From NCBI GenBank assembly GCA_034509755.1, contig CM067544.1:12643001-12707000 (forward strand): a stretch of 64,000 nt of DNA, given 5' to 3'. Source of the stretch: Anisodus tanguticus. Taxonomy: Eukaryota > Streptophyta > Magnoliopsida > Solanales > Solanaceae. The notes beneath the pieces were generated by a model that made no database searches, had not been told where the DNA came from, and saw nothing but the letters and a program-made list of their open reading frames with translations. Position numbers and translations under genes: made by a program. Shown here piece after piece: positions 33,082-44,993 of the stretch (position 1 is the stretch's first letter; every line of letters begins with the position of its first letter).

Positions 33082-36000
33082 TCATGAAATATCTGTCTCG
33101 AAGAATTCCTCAAGATGAGTAAACTCCTGTTGAGGAAAAAAGAAAAGAACAGTTCAAAAAGATGCTTAGAAACTTAAATAGGTAAATACTATTAAATCAA
33201 CTTTTTAATCAACAATCTGCCAGGTTTTTGCTTTTTTCCCTATAATTTCTGCACAGAAGAAATGGGCTGAGAATACATTTATTGTAGAATCATTCTAATT
33301 GGTTTGGCATAGACGTGACAGTGTTAAATTGTTAATTCAAGTAGAGACCTTTTATTCAAATTTCTTCATGAATATGATACCAGGAGATTAAAAGAGACAT
33401 TAACAAGAAAAAATAAGAATGAAAAAGCACATCTTTTCAGAAACCTCCATGTTACCTTGTAGCTCGGAAAGGATTTCAATTTCAGGAGTACCAAAAAGTC
33501 ATCTGTTCTACCATATTTACTCTCCATAATAAAAGGCGAGTTTCCCATAAGCGCTTAATTTGTTCAAAGTGGATAACCTTGACAGGAAATCAGAGTGGGC
33601 AATAATTTGTTTTGGTTTCTTTTTATTTTTTGGTTTGAGAATTTGACAAATTATCTAATTTCTTCTAGGAAACCAGTCAATTCTCCCTCTTCAAACATCA
33701 ATTTTCACATAATGCTTCACCCAATATCTGATTAAAGTGGGAGTGTATACCTGAGAATCTATATGACTACTCGCTAGCAATGGTATGTGTTTCTTGAAAA
33801 TTAAGGGTGGTATATCAATCAAATCTTCTATTCTAATTTGAAAGTCTCGCCGATGCATTTAAACTGTCTTGCTATAGACTTTTGTCTTAGCCGACCCCCA
33901 TCTTTAATTAATTAAAGGGAGAGGAAAAAAGAGAGAAGTAGAAGACGGGACATGCATGGATGAAACTCTTCTCCATTACCTCATTAACATAGACCAATGG
34001 CTCATTGGTTTTCAGACAGTTCAGTTCACATGATAAATATTTAGCATTCAAATGAAAAAACAGTATGTGAAGATTCTGCACTATATCAAGTTGAAATTAC
34101 TGATGAAATATAGCAAAGTTATACCGAGATACTACAATTGGCTAACCTGATTAGATGCCTGACCATGAAAACAACTTGGCTTCACATTCAAGTCGATCAT
34201 TTTGTTCTTCTTGCCACGCTCATCTGCACTCCCATCTGTAATCATTAATTTTCTATGATTTTGTTGATTGTCTTCAACCATTGGCTTTGGCGAGTGACCA
34301 TGTTCCTTCTGGTTTTCACCGTGATCTAATGTCTTCCCGGCTAATTCCTCTGTAGGCGCAGACTTGTCTCCTGGAAACTATACCACAGAGGGATCCGAAC
34401 CTTACTTTGTTGAAATCAAATTTGTTGTACAAATTTACCATAATTGTAGAATTCTTGTACAAGTATAATTAGAATATTAATAGTATAGTAGGAATAAAAT
34501 TTTCCATATTTGGAGTATATATACCTCTTCATTAATGAAAATAATGAAGAGATTATTTCTTTAATGATATCAGAAGTCTAGGGCTAAAATACCTTCTCAC
34601 AGAGACAATTCCGCTGCCCTTTCTCAATCTCGATTTCCGTGTAATTTCTTCCCCTCTTCTCAAATTTTCTTTTAAATACCTAATTCACATATTGTTCGGT
34701 TGTTGTGTCTACGTCAAAGAATATGCTTCATCCTGCCCTTACAATCTCCAATATCAAAAACCACATCCCTATTGTTCTCGAGATGGAAAACGTCCAATAC
34801 GCGACGTGGGCGAAATTATTCAAGGTTCACGCCCGCTCGCATCAAATCCTCCGTCACATCATCCCCTCGGTAACTGACAAGGAGAAGATGCCTACCCCGA
34901 GGATGATCCTACGTTATTGACAATACTTGATGCTACCGTTCTCTAGTGAATTTATTTCACTATCTCTACAGACCTCTTGCAAACGATTATTGAACCCGAC
35001 GCTACGGCGATGAAAACTTGAAATAAGGTGCGTGATATATTTCAAGATAACAAAAAATTTCGTGCTGTCACTTTTGAGCAGGAATTTTCCCATCTCAACA
35101 TGGAAGATTTTTCGAACGTCTCAGCCTACCGTAAAAGGCTGAAGGAATTAGCGAATCAACTCTGAAACATTGGTGCGCCCGTTACCAATGATCGTCTTGT
35201 TCTTCAGATGGTTGTAGGCCTATTCGAGGACTATAATGGAGTTGAGACACTGCTTCGTCAAAGTAATGTTGTCTACCTTTGCCGCTCTTGCTCACTCCAT
35301 GTGGCATGCACGTTTGGGTCATCCGGGATCAACTATTATGTCTTCTCTGTATAAAAATAATTTTATTACTTGTAAGAATACGCATAGTACTCCACTTTTT
35401 CCTTCTACTACATTAGGGAAACATGTTAGATTACCGTTTGTAGCCTCTACTTTTCGTACTTTGATGCCTTTTGCATTATTCATAGTGATTTATGGACATC
35501 TCCCGTTTTAAGTTCTTTGGACCATCGTTATTATGTCTTATTTTTTATGATTATTCTAATTTTTGTGGACCTTTCCTTTATCTAAAAAGTCTCCAAGTCT
35601 TTTCCACATTCTTAAAATTTAGAGCATTCATCCGTACCCAATTCGAATGAAAAATTTAAAATATTCAATGTGATAATGGCATGGAATATGATAATGGGCC
35701 GTTTCGAAAGTTTTGTGACACTAATGACATATCTTTTCGATTTCCTGTCCATATACGTTCTCACAAAATGGGAAGGCCGAGAGAAAAATTTGTTCCATAA
35801 ATAATATTGTCCGTACCTTGCTAGCCCATGCGTCATTACCACCTTCTTTTTGGCATCATGCATTGCAAATGACTACATATCTACTTAACATCCTCCCTAA
35901 AGGCTTAACATATCAATTCCCACTTAAAATTCTTTACAATAAAGACCCTTCGTATTCTCATCTTATTGTGTTTGAGTGTTTATACTATCCATTTTTTCGT

Positions 36001-39000
36001 CTACTATAATTAACAAACTTCAAGCCCGCTCTACCGCGTGTGTTTTTGAATTATCCATCTAATTATCGTGGTTATAAATGTTATGATTTATCCACTAATA
36101 AAATCATAATTAGTCACCATGTTATTTTTTTTGAGTCCCAATTTTCGTTTGCAAAATTGTGTAGTTTCGTTTCTAGTTTGTATAATTTTTTGAATGATGA
36201 AATCTCACAGTATATTATCCATCAGTGAGCCCAACCCCCAGTTTTCCGGTCTGCTGGCCCCACAGATCTCATACACAGTACCGTGGCACGACCCAGTTCC
36301 GTGGATGCTTCATGTTCACGACCAGTAGGCCCACTGCATGTTGGGCTCTCCCAGTTTCCGGTCCAGTTATTGAGCCGCTGGCCAGTCCGAAATAATTCAG
36401 CCACCACCCCAAAACCCGTCCTCAACCATCTCGAGTCAAGGGCCCGTCACTCATAGCCAACATGATATTTTTAAACCTAAACAATATTTTAATCTAAATT
36501 CTAATGTCACTAAATCACCCATACCACGTAACTCAATGTCTGCCCTTTATGACCCGAATTGAAAATTGATCATGAACGACGAATATAATGCTCTTATTGA
36601 AAATACGATGTGAGAGTTGGTGTCCCGTCCTCCTGTTGTTAATATTATTCGATCTATTTGAATTTTTACTCATAAAAAAAATTCTGACGGTTCTTTTGAG
36701 AGGCATACAACCTGTCTTGTAGGTAATGGTAAAACACAACAGATTAGCGTGGATTGTGGACATACGTTTAGTCCGGTGGTCAAACCGGCTACCATTCGCA
36801 TGTTGCTTAATCTAGTTCTTTCGAAAGCATGACCCATTCACCAGCTGGATGTGAAAAATGTTTTCTTACACGATGATCTCAAGGAGACAGTATACATGCA
36901 TCAGCCCTTGAGTTTTAGGGACCCCAATTATCCTCATCATATCTGTTTGTTGAAGTCCTTGTATGGGCTTAAGTAGACCCCACAGGCTTGGTATAAAAGA
37001 TTTGCAAATTATGTGTCCACTATTGTGTTTTCTCATAGCAGATCTGATTATTTTATGTTCATCTATCGGCATGTTACTTCTCTGGCATACATTCTGTTAT
37101 ATGTTTATGATATTATATTGACTACCTCATCGGATATTCTACGCAAGTCTATCATGTCCCTTCTCAGTTCCGAATTTACTATGAAAGACTTGGGGGCCTT
37201 GAGCTATTTTTTGGGCATAGCAGTACTCGTCATGCAGGTGGTCTATTTTTATCACAGAAAAAGTATGCGACAGAGATTATTGAGAGAGCTGGCATGTCAT
37301 CTTGTAAATCTACTTCTACTCCAATTGATACAAAATCGAAGGAGTGCTACGTCGAGCACACCATACGAGGATCTCACCCATTATCGTAGTCTTGCAAGGG
37401 CTCTTCAATATCTGACTCTCACGAGATCAGATATTACTTATGCCGTACAACATGTGTGCTTATTTATTTATGATCCGCGAATTGAGCATATGCATGCGCA
37501 CAAACGCATTATACGATACATACAGGGCACACTTGATTTTGGATTGCATTTATATCCGTCCTCCGTCTCTAATCTTGTGTCATATACAGATGCTGATTGG
37601 GGTGACTGTCCAGATACCAGACTTCGATATCTGGTTATTGTATGTTCCTTGGGGATAACTTGATCTCTTGATCGGCTAAACGTCAGGCTACTTTATCACG
37701 ATCCAGTGCGGAGACCGAGTATCGAGTGGTAGCCAATGTGATGTCTGAGTCATGTTGGCTATGTAATCTTCTACTAGAGCTGCATTTTCCTATTCAGAAA
37801 GCTATCTTGGTCTACTGTGATAATGTGAGTACAGTCTATCTTTCTGAAAATCCGATCCAACATCAGCACACTAAACATATTGAGATGGACATACACTTTG
37901 TTCGAGAAAAGGTAGCTCGTGGACGTACGCATCCTCCATGTCCCTTCAAGATACCAGATTGCAGACATATTTACTAAGGATCTTCCCTTGGTTCTATTTG
38001 AGGATTTTAGGGATAGTCTCAGCGTCCAACAATCGTCCGCTATGACTGCGGGGGCGTGACAGAGGAATCCGAACCTTACCTTGTTGAAATCAAATTTGTT
38101 ATACAAATTTATCATAATTGTAGAATTCTTATACAAATATAATTATGATATTAGTAGTATAGTAGGAATATGATTTTTCATATTTGAAGATTGTAAATTG
38201 TATATATACCTCTTCACTAATGAAAATAATCAAGGGATTATTTCTTTCACTGTAGGAGAAAAACAGAGAAAAAATGACCTATATATATATATATATATAT
38301 ATATATCAAGAGTAGCATGTAACTCATACAACGGAATACCAACCTCAACCTTCTGCCTCAACAGGAGATATCTACTGTGTGTTCGTTTACCTCCAACATG
38401 TACCATCATGTCACATTGCAGACAAAGAGAACTTCCATCAACCTCACAGTAAAAGAACGCTTCACGTGTAATGCAACGGAAATTAGCAATGGTACTTAGT
38501 TCACTTTGCAAGCCCTCTTAAACTAAAGAACTGAAGAATAAAAATAATTAACGTACTCCACATACCAGGTGAGTTTTCACATATGTCGCAATGAGGAACA
38601 TCATTGGGCTTATCAAGTCCAACCCTCACATGTCTACTAGCAAGCTTATTACACATATGAACCTATGGACCAAATTTGAATATGATTAGAAGTGTCCACA
38701 GGAATGAAAACGTCAAAAGTCTCTTAGTAGCATTGTCAATATTAGTTGGTTAAACTGATAGATGAAGTTGATTCAGATGGCAGTCCGATAGATTTGGCCT
38801 TTCATGCCTCTGGTTCAGAAATGAGTAGTGTTGAAGATATAGTTAAGAATATAAATTAAGCTTTTAAATTAGATGATAACATGATATGGAAGTAGACAAG
38901 AGTCTTGGGTTTATGTCTCACCACCACATTATCAAAAATAATTTCCACACGTTTAACCCATCAAAAGAAGTAGGCTAGAGACATGTGAAAGATATTAGAT

Positions 39001-39692
39001 ATATTAATTAAGTAAATAGAAGTGTAAATTCAACAACTAGGAAGATCAAAATCATTAGAAACTTCCAGCATATACAGATATATATATAACCTCTAAGGGC
39101 TAAGAAAAAATTATTACTCCAACTAACATAACAAAAGATTTAGTCATGAAACTAAAACCAAAGAGAAGAAGCAATGATTCCCAGATTTTACAATAGGAAT
39201 ACTGAAGAAATGCCAATTTGTATAACAAGTCAGGGTGATTTTTAGGATGCCCTATGAGGGCAAGCCTTGAGAAAAGCAACATGGTTTCTCTATTCTAAAG
39301 ATGACTCAAAAGATGCACACGCCTGAGCACCTAGTGAAGTCAAGACTATGAGATGCTACAGTGAAGTAACAGTACGTACAAGAAGTCCAAAAACCAGATT
39401 ACTTTAAAGACAACATAATATAACTTATCAAAAGAAAAAAAAGCATACATATATCAACAAATAAATACTTAAAACTGAACACGTTCTGATAAGCTCAACA
39501 AACAAACATCTCAAAACCCAAAACTAAAGCAGATTTTCAAGAAAAGGAAATGGAAAAGTTTGATGTAAGTAGAGTATTAGATAGAGAGTAAAATTAGACC
39601 TTTTCGTCGCAGGCACGGCAAAGGGCAGCCTCATCTGCAGCACAGAAAAGAATGGCTGCAGCACTTTCACAAACGTCACAAAGTGTCCGCAT
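33082..39692 (-). CDS. BBX19-like: Double B-box zinc-finger protein (BBX18/19-like), interrupted by copia
   Basis: Exons in gene order: 39692-39600, 38662-38566, 38459-38344, 34377-34147, 33792-33751 and 33126-33082. They join in frame to 624 bp (207 aa) with GT/AG borders. B-box 1 (residues 5-47) starts CDVCESAAAILFCAADEAAL; B-box 2 (about 57-95) has CDICENSPAFFYCEVDG and HVGGKRTHSRYLLLRQKVE. Exon 4 opens FPGDK and holds a basic patch GKKNKMIDLNVKP. This is the plant BBX18/19 group: nuclear regulators that act by protein contact in light, clock and thermal signalling. Exons 1-4 are firm. Exons 5 and 6 are inferred from phase, borders and a clean stop (KHIPLLASSHIDSQ, then EFTHLEEFFETDIS), and differ from the family's usual ending. 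Intron 3 contains the 3.9 kb copia at 34383-38249, exactly at the exon 4 acceptor, so normal splicing is doubtful. Confidence 0.82.
34383..34564 (+). repeat. 5' LTR of the BBX copia
   Basis: 182 bp, starting CCACAGAGGGATCC (TG changed to CC) and ending TTATTTCTTTAA (CA changed to AA), followed by the primer site. It is the DNA that now lies directly upstream of BBX exon 4 in transcription sense. Confidence 0.9.
34705..35232 (+). pseudogene. Copia gag remnant
   Basis: MSTSKNMLHPALTISNIKNH opens the frame, followed by EMENVQYATWAKLFKVHARS, the UBN2-type copia gag. After a frameshift near 34890, further gag text is readable to about 35230 (FSNVSAYRKRLKELANQL, then NDRLVLQMVVGL). It lacks the zinc knuckle. 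Confidence 0.7.
35290..36010 (+). pseudogene. Copia integrase remnant
   Basis: The GAG-pre-integrase box SMWHARLGHPGSTIMSSLYK is followed by eroded integrase core text and, near 35835-35900, by the usual late-integrase words PPSFWHHAL and ATYLLN-like text, then KILYNKDPSY. Several stops and shifts. Confidence 0.65.
36560..37985 (+). pseudogene. Copia reverse transcriptase and RNase H remnant
   Basis: Readable pieces include PIHQLDVKNVFLHDDLKE, SLYGLK and QAWYKRF. The active-site region ILLYVYDIILT has Tyr-Val-Tyr-Asp where copia has YVDD, so the first catalytic Asp is lost. Further on come TMKDLGALSYFLGI, THYRSLARALQYLT, a SYTDADWGDCPDTR word and, in the RNase H part, HTKHIEMDIHFVREKVA. At least three stops and several shifts. 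Confidence 0.8.
38057..38249 (+). repeat. 3' LTR of the BBX copia
   Basis: 193 bp, starting TGACAGAGGAATCC and ending TTATTTCTTTCA, with proper TG and CA ends. Read in the BBX direction its first codon in phase with exon 3 is TGA. Confidence 0.9.
38279..38306. repeat. (TA)n microsatellite in BBX intron 3
   Basis: About 13 TA units between exon 3 and the retroelement. Confidence 0.9.
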
Positions 39693-40682
39693 AATTCATT
39701 TCTGCAATGACTCACCCAATAATAACACAATATAAAGGGTCATACTAATAGCTAGCTAGCTTCAATTACTCTTTATCAAGAAAACTCCAATGATTTTTTT
39801 GTAAAAATCAAGTTCTATTTAGACAAATAACCTCCAAGACTTGGAACTCTTAACTCCCAGACAAGAAGACAAACGATATTTTTCTCACCACCAAAAGTTT
39901 TAGTGGGATATTTCCACTCTTAACCATTCGTTCGAGCTTTGTAAATGGATATAAATTTTACTTAGTTCGAATTCAGATTAGTCTATCCCAAAGTGAGTAT
40001 AAGAGGTAAAATATATCATATTTTTCTTTGTCGTTTATGTTAAATAATATATATATATTTGTGGGTGTTGGTGAAGGTGAAGGTTGAAAAACTGTTGTGT
40101 GGAAAGATAGTAAACCAATTAATAATAATGATAATGGAAGATGGTAAGTTGGGAGTAGGATTATTTTTCTTATTGGCTGGGGTTTTAAATATCAGTCCAA
40201 ACTCCAAATATAGCACCATGATCTATTAAAGGAAATACATAAAAAACTAAAAAAGAAAAATATATGGTGGCATCAACACGAGGAATAATCCATAGCCACA
40301 AGATTAAAGGGAGTGGGGTGGGGTGGGGTGGGGTGGGGGGCATGAAAATTCCCATTGGTGAATTATGAACCACCAGTTACATATCTTAGAGCTGGTCCGT
40401 CAAATTAATAGGGAGTACTATTTCAGTATTTTGTAGTTCTCGTCTTTTCAATGATGCTTCTCCATTTTTCATCATTTTGGATTTTCTTCTTTAATGTAAG
40501 CCACCTTGTGAGGTGAATGATTCTGCCACGTGCCCTTTTGGCCTATTCTTTTCAACTATCGTACGTGCATTTGTTATTGCATTATTTGCCGATGGATCAA
40601 TTTGGTCACCTAATACTTCAATTTTTGTCAAGTTTTTTCATGTGGCTCTCACTCCCGTATTCATTACTTGCCCTGTCGGTGA
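39693..40682. other. BBX upstream region
   Basis: Non-coding. Holds a (GGGGT)n tract at 40314-40340 and a CACGTG at 40527-40532. No other gene seen. Confidence 0.5.
40527..40532. promoter_or_regulatory. G-box CACGTG upstream of the BBX gene
   Basis: A perfect ACGT-core G-box (GCCACGTGCC) about 835 bases before the BBX start. bZIP and bHLH light-signalling factors bind such boxes and BBX18/19 genes are light-regulated. The link is inference, and the hexamer can also arise by chance. Confidence 0.35.
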
Positions 40683-40875
40683 ATTTACATTAGAGCTGGC
40701 CAATGGGCCGGACTCGGGATTGGAGGGCCGGGTTTAGCGGGGTTGGGTCGGGGTGGGACGGGTGAAGGGGGTGAGATCGGATTTGGCGGGATTTGCCGAA
40801 GTCTCGTCCCGATCCTGATCCAGTCAGAATCGGATCGGGCGGGGTCGGGTCGGGGGCGGGATCGGGATCCGGGCG

Positions 40876-40877
<2 letters not shown>

Positions 40878-40931
<54 letters not shown>
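40878..40931. repeat. (TA)n microsatellite, about 27 units
   Basis: Uninterrupted TA run just inside the GC-rich left arm of the hAT element. Confidence 0.95.
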
Positions 40932-40933
<2 letters not shown>

Positions 40934-41317
40934 ATAACATATGTATAAAAAACTCAATAATTAAACAAGACAAGATAGTGTAATAAAAATATCCCAAGAC
41001 TGTTTTTGTGCCTCTTATATTATTTAATAGACATATGAACTTTTTGTAATACAAATACAATTGTCGAAATTGCAACTTTGTGGAGTTATCCAAAAATTGT
41101 AAATTACATAAAAAAATTGCAATTAAAAAAATTACATTCTTAAAAAAACATGTTTTAGTTTCTTGATAACTTCCTGTGGTTCTTCGGTTGGAATTGATAT
41201 TTGTTGATCAAATTGATCCATGTCGCTTCCACCACCTCCGGATAAGATTTCGTTGTAGTTTTCGTCTTCTTCTTCGTTGATCCCCGGTTGACCGTACCTT
41301 CTCCGCTCCGCTCGTAT

Positions 41318-41509
41318 TCAATCTCTGAATAATACTACAATCTCCAAGCTGTCTCCGGCTAATGAGTGTCTGTGGTCTCCTATTTGATATCTAACAGCAG
41401 AAAAAGCGCTTTCAGACGCAGTTGATGACGCTTCAATGTTAAAAACATCTCGGGCCATCATTGAAAGTGTTGAAAATGTCTTCTCATTCCCCCTCCAGTA
41501 TTTCAGCAA
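41318..41509 (-). pseudogene. hAT transposase C-terminal dimerisation domain
   Basis: LKYWRGNEKTFSTLSMMARD, then STASESAFSAVRYQIGDHR and SLEIVVLFRD. These are the hATC signature words (WW..N....P.L...A.D......S...E..FS......... .R..L....VE.L.....W). The frame starts within the domain; upstream text is in other frames. Confidence 0.85.
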
Positions 41510-42209
41510 GTCTTCACGTCATTCTTCATTGAGAACTGTTTGGTACGGTACAGAACCCTGCAAAACAAAAATATCAAACTCGCTAATTTGGTTAGTAGCG
41601 GTATGACCGCACATTTTATTTCTGAGGCTTTCAATACTAGCCACAGAATCAGCATGTCTTTTGTGAGGTTGTGTTGAAGAAGAAGAAGAAGAAGAAGATG
41701 GTATGGAAGCCGGTAGGTTACTAGCACTTTCTTGTTGGTAAAACCTATATACTTTTTTGCATTGATCTTCTACGCTAGACAACACTTCTTTTTAGTTTGT
41801 TCAATAGGTGATGTGTGATTTGGATTTTTGGGACTTAGAGGTGGTAGTACTTCTATACAATCGAAAAAAGTTTCGATAAGTGATTTAGTACAGTCTATTT
41901 TAATAGTTGGATTTAATACAACACAAATAATATAAATAGTGGGAATAGGAATAAAATAGTTTTTAATTTTGATAAACATTTTTTTTAATAACTGTCATGT
42001 AAGCTGGTTTTTCCATATATTCAGTAAGTAATAAAAATATTAGAGCTATATAAAACAACATAGTTGAAATAGTAGGATAATATATACCGGAAATTCTTTT
42101 GTTGCTTGAAAAAATTTCTCTAAAAATACAATAAGTTCGGAAATTTTTACCCAATCGCTATCTACAACCATATAAGCTGGATTTTGATTATGAGAGTTAA
42201 AAATTAAAG

Positions 42210-42640
42210 TTATAGGTTTTCTATAGTCATAAGCAATAAGTAGTTGCTCGTATAAAAAATTCCACATAGTGGGTACTTCTTCTGGATTTTTCTATAAGGT
42301 AGTTGACAATCGTGACAAGTTTTTTTATATTCTTTTCTTCGTTGTATTCTATTATTTTTAAAAATAAAGTTTATAGCAAATTGTATTTTACTAAGAATGT
42401 CTTCAAAAAGTAATAGACCATCCTTTACAATTAAGTTATATATATGGCACACACATTTTATATGAAAATGATCTGGAAAAGATGGAGTTAAACTATTTTT
42501 TAAAATTGTAATAGCGTAATTGTTAGAAGAAGCGTTATCTAATGTAATAGTCATAATTTTATCGGTTATTCCGTAATAATCGCACACTTGATAAATATTT
42601 TCTGCAATAAAATTACTAGTGTGCCTATCATCTATATATC
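42210..42640 (-). pseudogene. hAT transposase central region
   Basis: On minus, ITDKIMTITLDNASSNNYAI carries the D of the catalytic core in the DNA.(S/A)NN context. HIKCVCHIYNLIVKDGLLLF is the CxxH...NL.V.DGL block typical of hAT insertion domains. Later text is interrupted by stops. Confidence 0.8.
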
Positions 42641-42704
42641 TATACGCTAAGATACGTTATTTCATAGACCATTTATAATCTATCCAATAACAAGTTACTG
42701 TTAA

Positions 42705-44592
42705 TGTCACGACCCGACCCGACGGGCCGCGACTAACCACCCTAACGACGTCATTATACTAACATGTCACACATAATCCAACTAACACTTAATGAGTCTG
42801 AAATCCGGCAGCATAACGCTGCAATAACAACATATGCCAGGGTAGGCAAGCCGACAAGGCTGCCTTTACCCCCGAATGTAAAGGCGAGGCGAATCCCAAC
42901 CCCTTCGTTAGCTAGCTTAGCTTTCCCTCTTTTCAATCTATATCAGATCCTCCATTACTTCTTCGCCAATACCTTTTCGCTTTCCTTTAGCTGCTACTTT
43001 TTCCCGGTCCACGCCCAATCGATAGTAGTCGGTGTGTGCCGCTCCGTCCTTCTTTGACGAAATGGATGCTTTGTAGGAGAGGTTGGGAAGGAGGGACTTC
43101 ACTAAAGATGCTCTCTGCGTGTGCGCGAGGAAGGTCTTTTTCCTTTCTCCTTCCATTGATTGACTAGGTTCGCTTTGCAAGGAAGGGAAGGCATCCGTGC
43201 AGGTAGAAAAAGGCGGAGGTCAAGCTATGGGCACAAGGAGGTAAGGTATAGTAAGTTACTTCTTCGTCTTTTGCTTGTCATTGGATTGGAAGCCGCAGGC
43301 GATGCCTTCTTGCTTGTGTAGTTGGCCTTGCCTGCTTAGTGCGGAAGCAAACATAACAAATAAAACAAAACAAAGATAGTTAGCATAGATAGGAGTCTAT
43401 CTCCAGTAGGCACCGGAGTAGATCTACACTAAAAAAAGACAAAGAACACCAGACATGAAAACAAATGTCTCCGGACACTTATTTAATTAATAAACCTTCT
43501 AAAACTCAAAAGAGTCGACGGACTCTTCTATTCTAGTCTCCCCGGTGACCGCGGGTGACAGCACGCACAATTAGGTCTTCTGCTCCGCCCGCAGCACTTG
43601 CTGCCTCTCTCCTCCAAACCCTCTATGCGCTCTTTGGTAGCGCGAATGCGCGCTTCTTTCCTTGCAGGATCCATTGTTCTAACACTTATCAAAAGGAAGT
43701 TTAGCCCAAAATTGGCAACTAGCCCAAAATTGTCACATGCAATGCTTAAATTCCAATTTTTCCTTAACACAAATTAATTACCTTAATTCTAACAACATGC
43801 ATTCCAATTATATCATAGAAAGAAGAATTTTTATACCTCAAATTCGTCCAAAACAGTCCACAATTTTCTGCCCACTGCTTGTCCGAAAATCCCCACTGTT
43901 TTGTAATTTTTCTCCTCTTTTTTGTTCACTTCTTCAACTCCAATTGACATGCAAGTGTTCTACAATGTTAAGACATCATCCCTGCACGTTTTTCTTTCAA
44001 AATTTCATCCTAAAAATCCCAAATTTCTGGGCAGATTTTCGGCCAGCAGTGGTTGTTTTTGCCACTGTTTTTGGTGTTGTTTTGGCTTCCAATTTTTGGT
44101 GAAAATATAGTCTAAGAAGAGGAGATAAAAACCTTAAATTTGGTTATGGGTGGAGGGGTTTTTCGGCTGGCTTGAAGGAGAGAAGAGAGGAGAGTTTTTG
44201 GTTAAGTTGAATGAAGATGAAGATGAAGATGAAGAGTGTAGGTTATAAAAAAAAATCTGAAATTTCTTATTACCCTTTGGCCCCCCAAGTTCTTCAATTA
44301 ATAAATCTTAAACCCACTTCTTAATTCCCGAGAATTTCATAAAGCCTCGTATCCTAAATGTCACAATTTTATAATACAATACTATTCCATAACTCCATTG
44401 GAATAAATTCAACTACTTGGATTAATTCTCGTCATCACATGTATAGCACTAAGAAAAACTATTCCGGAATAACATCCGTTTATACACTAATTTCCCGTAT
44501 TAACATATGTAAGTGTTCCTTATATTCAATATCCGAATCTTACTTCCTTAATGACGTTCTTAATTATCGTCTTAATCTTATGAGGTGTAACA
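42705..44592 (+). mobile_element. Solo LTR (gypsy-type ends) nested in the hAT, TSD GTTAA
   Basis: 1888 bp, starting TGTCACGACCCGACCCGACG and ending GAGGTGTAACA. GTTAA flanks both sides (42700-42704 and 44593-44597). The TGTCACGACCC start is typical of long Ty3/gypsy LTRs in Solanaceae. The frames inside have no known domain. There is no inner region, so it is a solo LTR or a non-autonomous remnant. Confidence 0.82.
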
Positions 44593-44681
44593 GTTAAATA
44601 ATCATGGTCGTTAGTACTACGGCCTATATCAGAAGTGATAGCCACTTTGCTATTAAAATGATATTATGAATAACGTAAATA

Positions 44682-44894
44682 CTATTGATATTCTTGTACA
44701 AATTTAAATACATCTCTCTTAACAGTTGATATAGGAAAACCGTTAAAAGCAGGATTATACGAATCTCTAATGTAATGAATAAAATCGGGAGATGAAGGAA
44801 ATGAAAAGGGCAAACCCTTCACATCAACTAATTTTGCTATTGCTTCCCTATCTATATGTTTATTGTATTTAGGGCCTACAATTCCCCCCGTCAT
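44682..44894 (-). pseudogene. hAT transposase fragment after the BED finger
   Basis: TGGIVGPKYNKHIDREAIAK and FIHYIRDSYNPAFNGFPIST fit the stretch after the BED finger in RICESLEEPER-like hAT transposases (..R.A.A..I......PF..VE...F......P.Y..PSR.T). The BED exon and this part are in different frames. Confidence 0.7.
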
Positions 44895-44993
44895 AGGGTT
44901 AATTTGACCATGTACTTGGTCCGGGACAGTATCAGTATGTGAATCTTGTCCCGATGGAGCGGGCGTTTGCGCACCCGGTTTTGAAGCCTCGTA

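Larger units (their letters stand above)
34383..38249 (+). mobile_element. Copia element in BBX intron 3, TSD CTATA/CTGTA
   Basis: The 5' LTR is 34383-34564 and the 3' LTR 38057-38249; they are clearly the same sequence with many differences. The duplications are CTATA (34378-34382) and CTGTA (38250-38254). The primer site TGATATCAGAAG (34565-34576) and the purine tract GCGGGGGCG before 38057 fit copia. Inside, in order: gag start (34705), a GAG-pre-integrase word WHARLGHPGS (about 35299), integrase debris, reverse transcriptase (36560-37480) and RNase H (37680-37985). The gag zinc knuckle and protease are missing between about 35235 and 35290, and stops interrupt every domain. It cannot move on its own. 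Confidence 0.92.

Noticed and set aside
36222..36425. Pro/Arg-rich minus frame inside the BBX copia
   Set aside because: It is antisense to the variable Pro/Ser-rich linker between integrase and reverse transcriptase; the same happens at 48152-48607.
40742..40934. Gly/Arg-rich ORF ending in Ile-Tyr repeats
   Set aside because: Translation of CGGG words and a (TA)n run at the hAT end.
42764..44110. Frames of 60-121 codons within the nested solo LTR
   Set aside because: No domain, and the block is delimited as an LTR by TG/CA ends and a GTTAA duplication.
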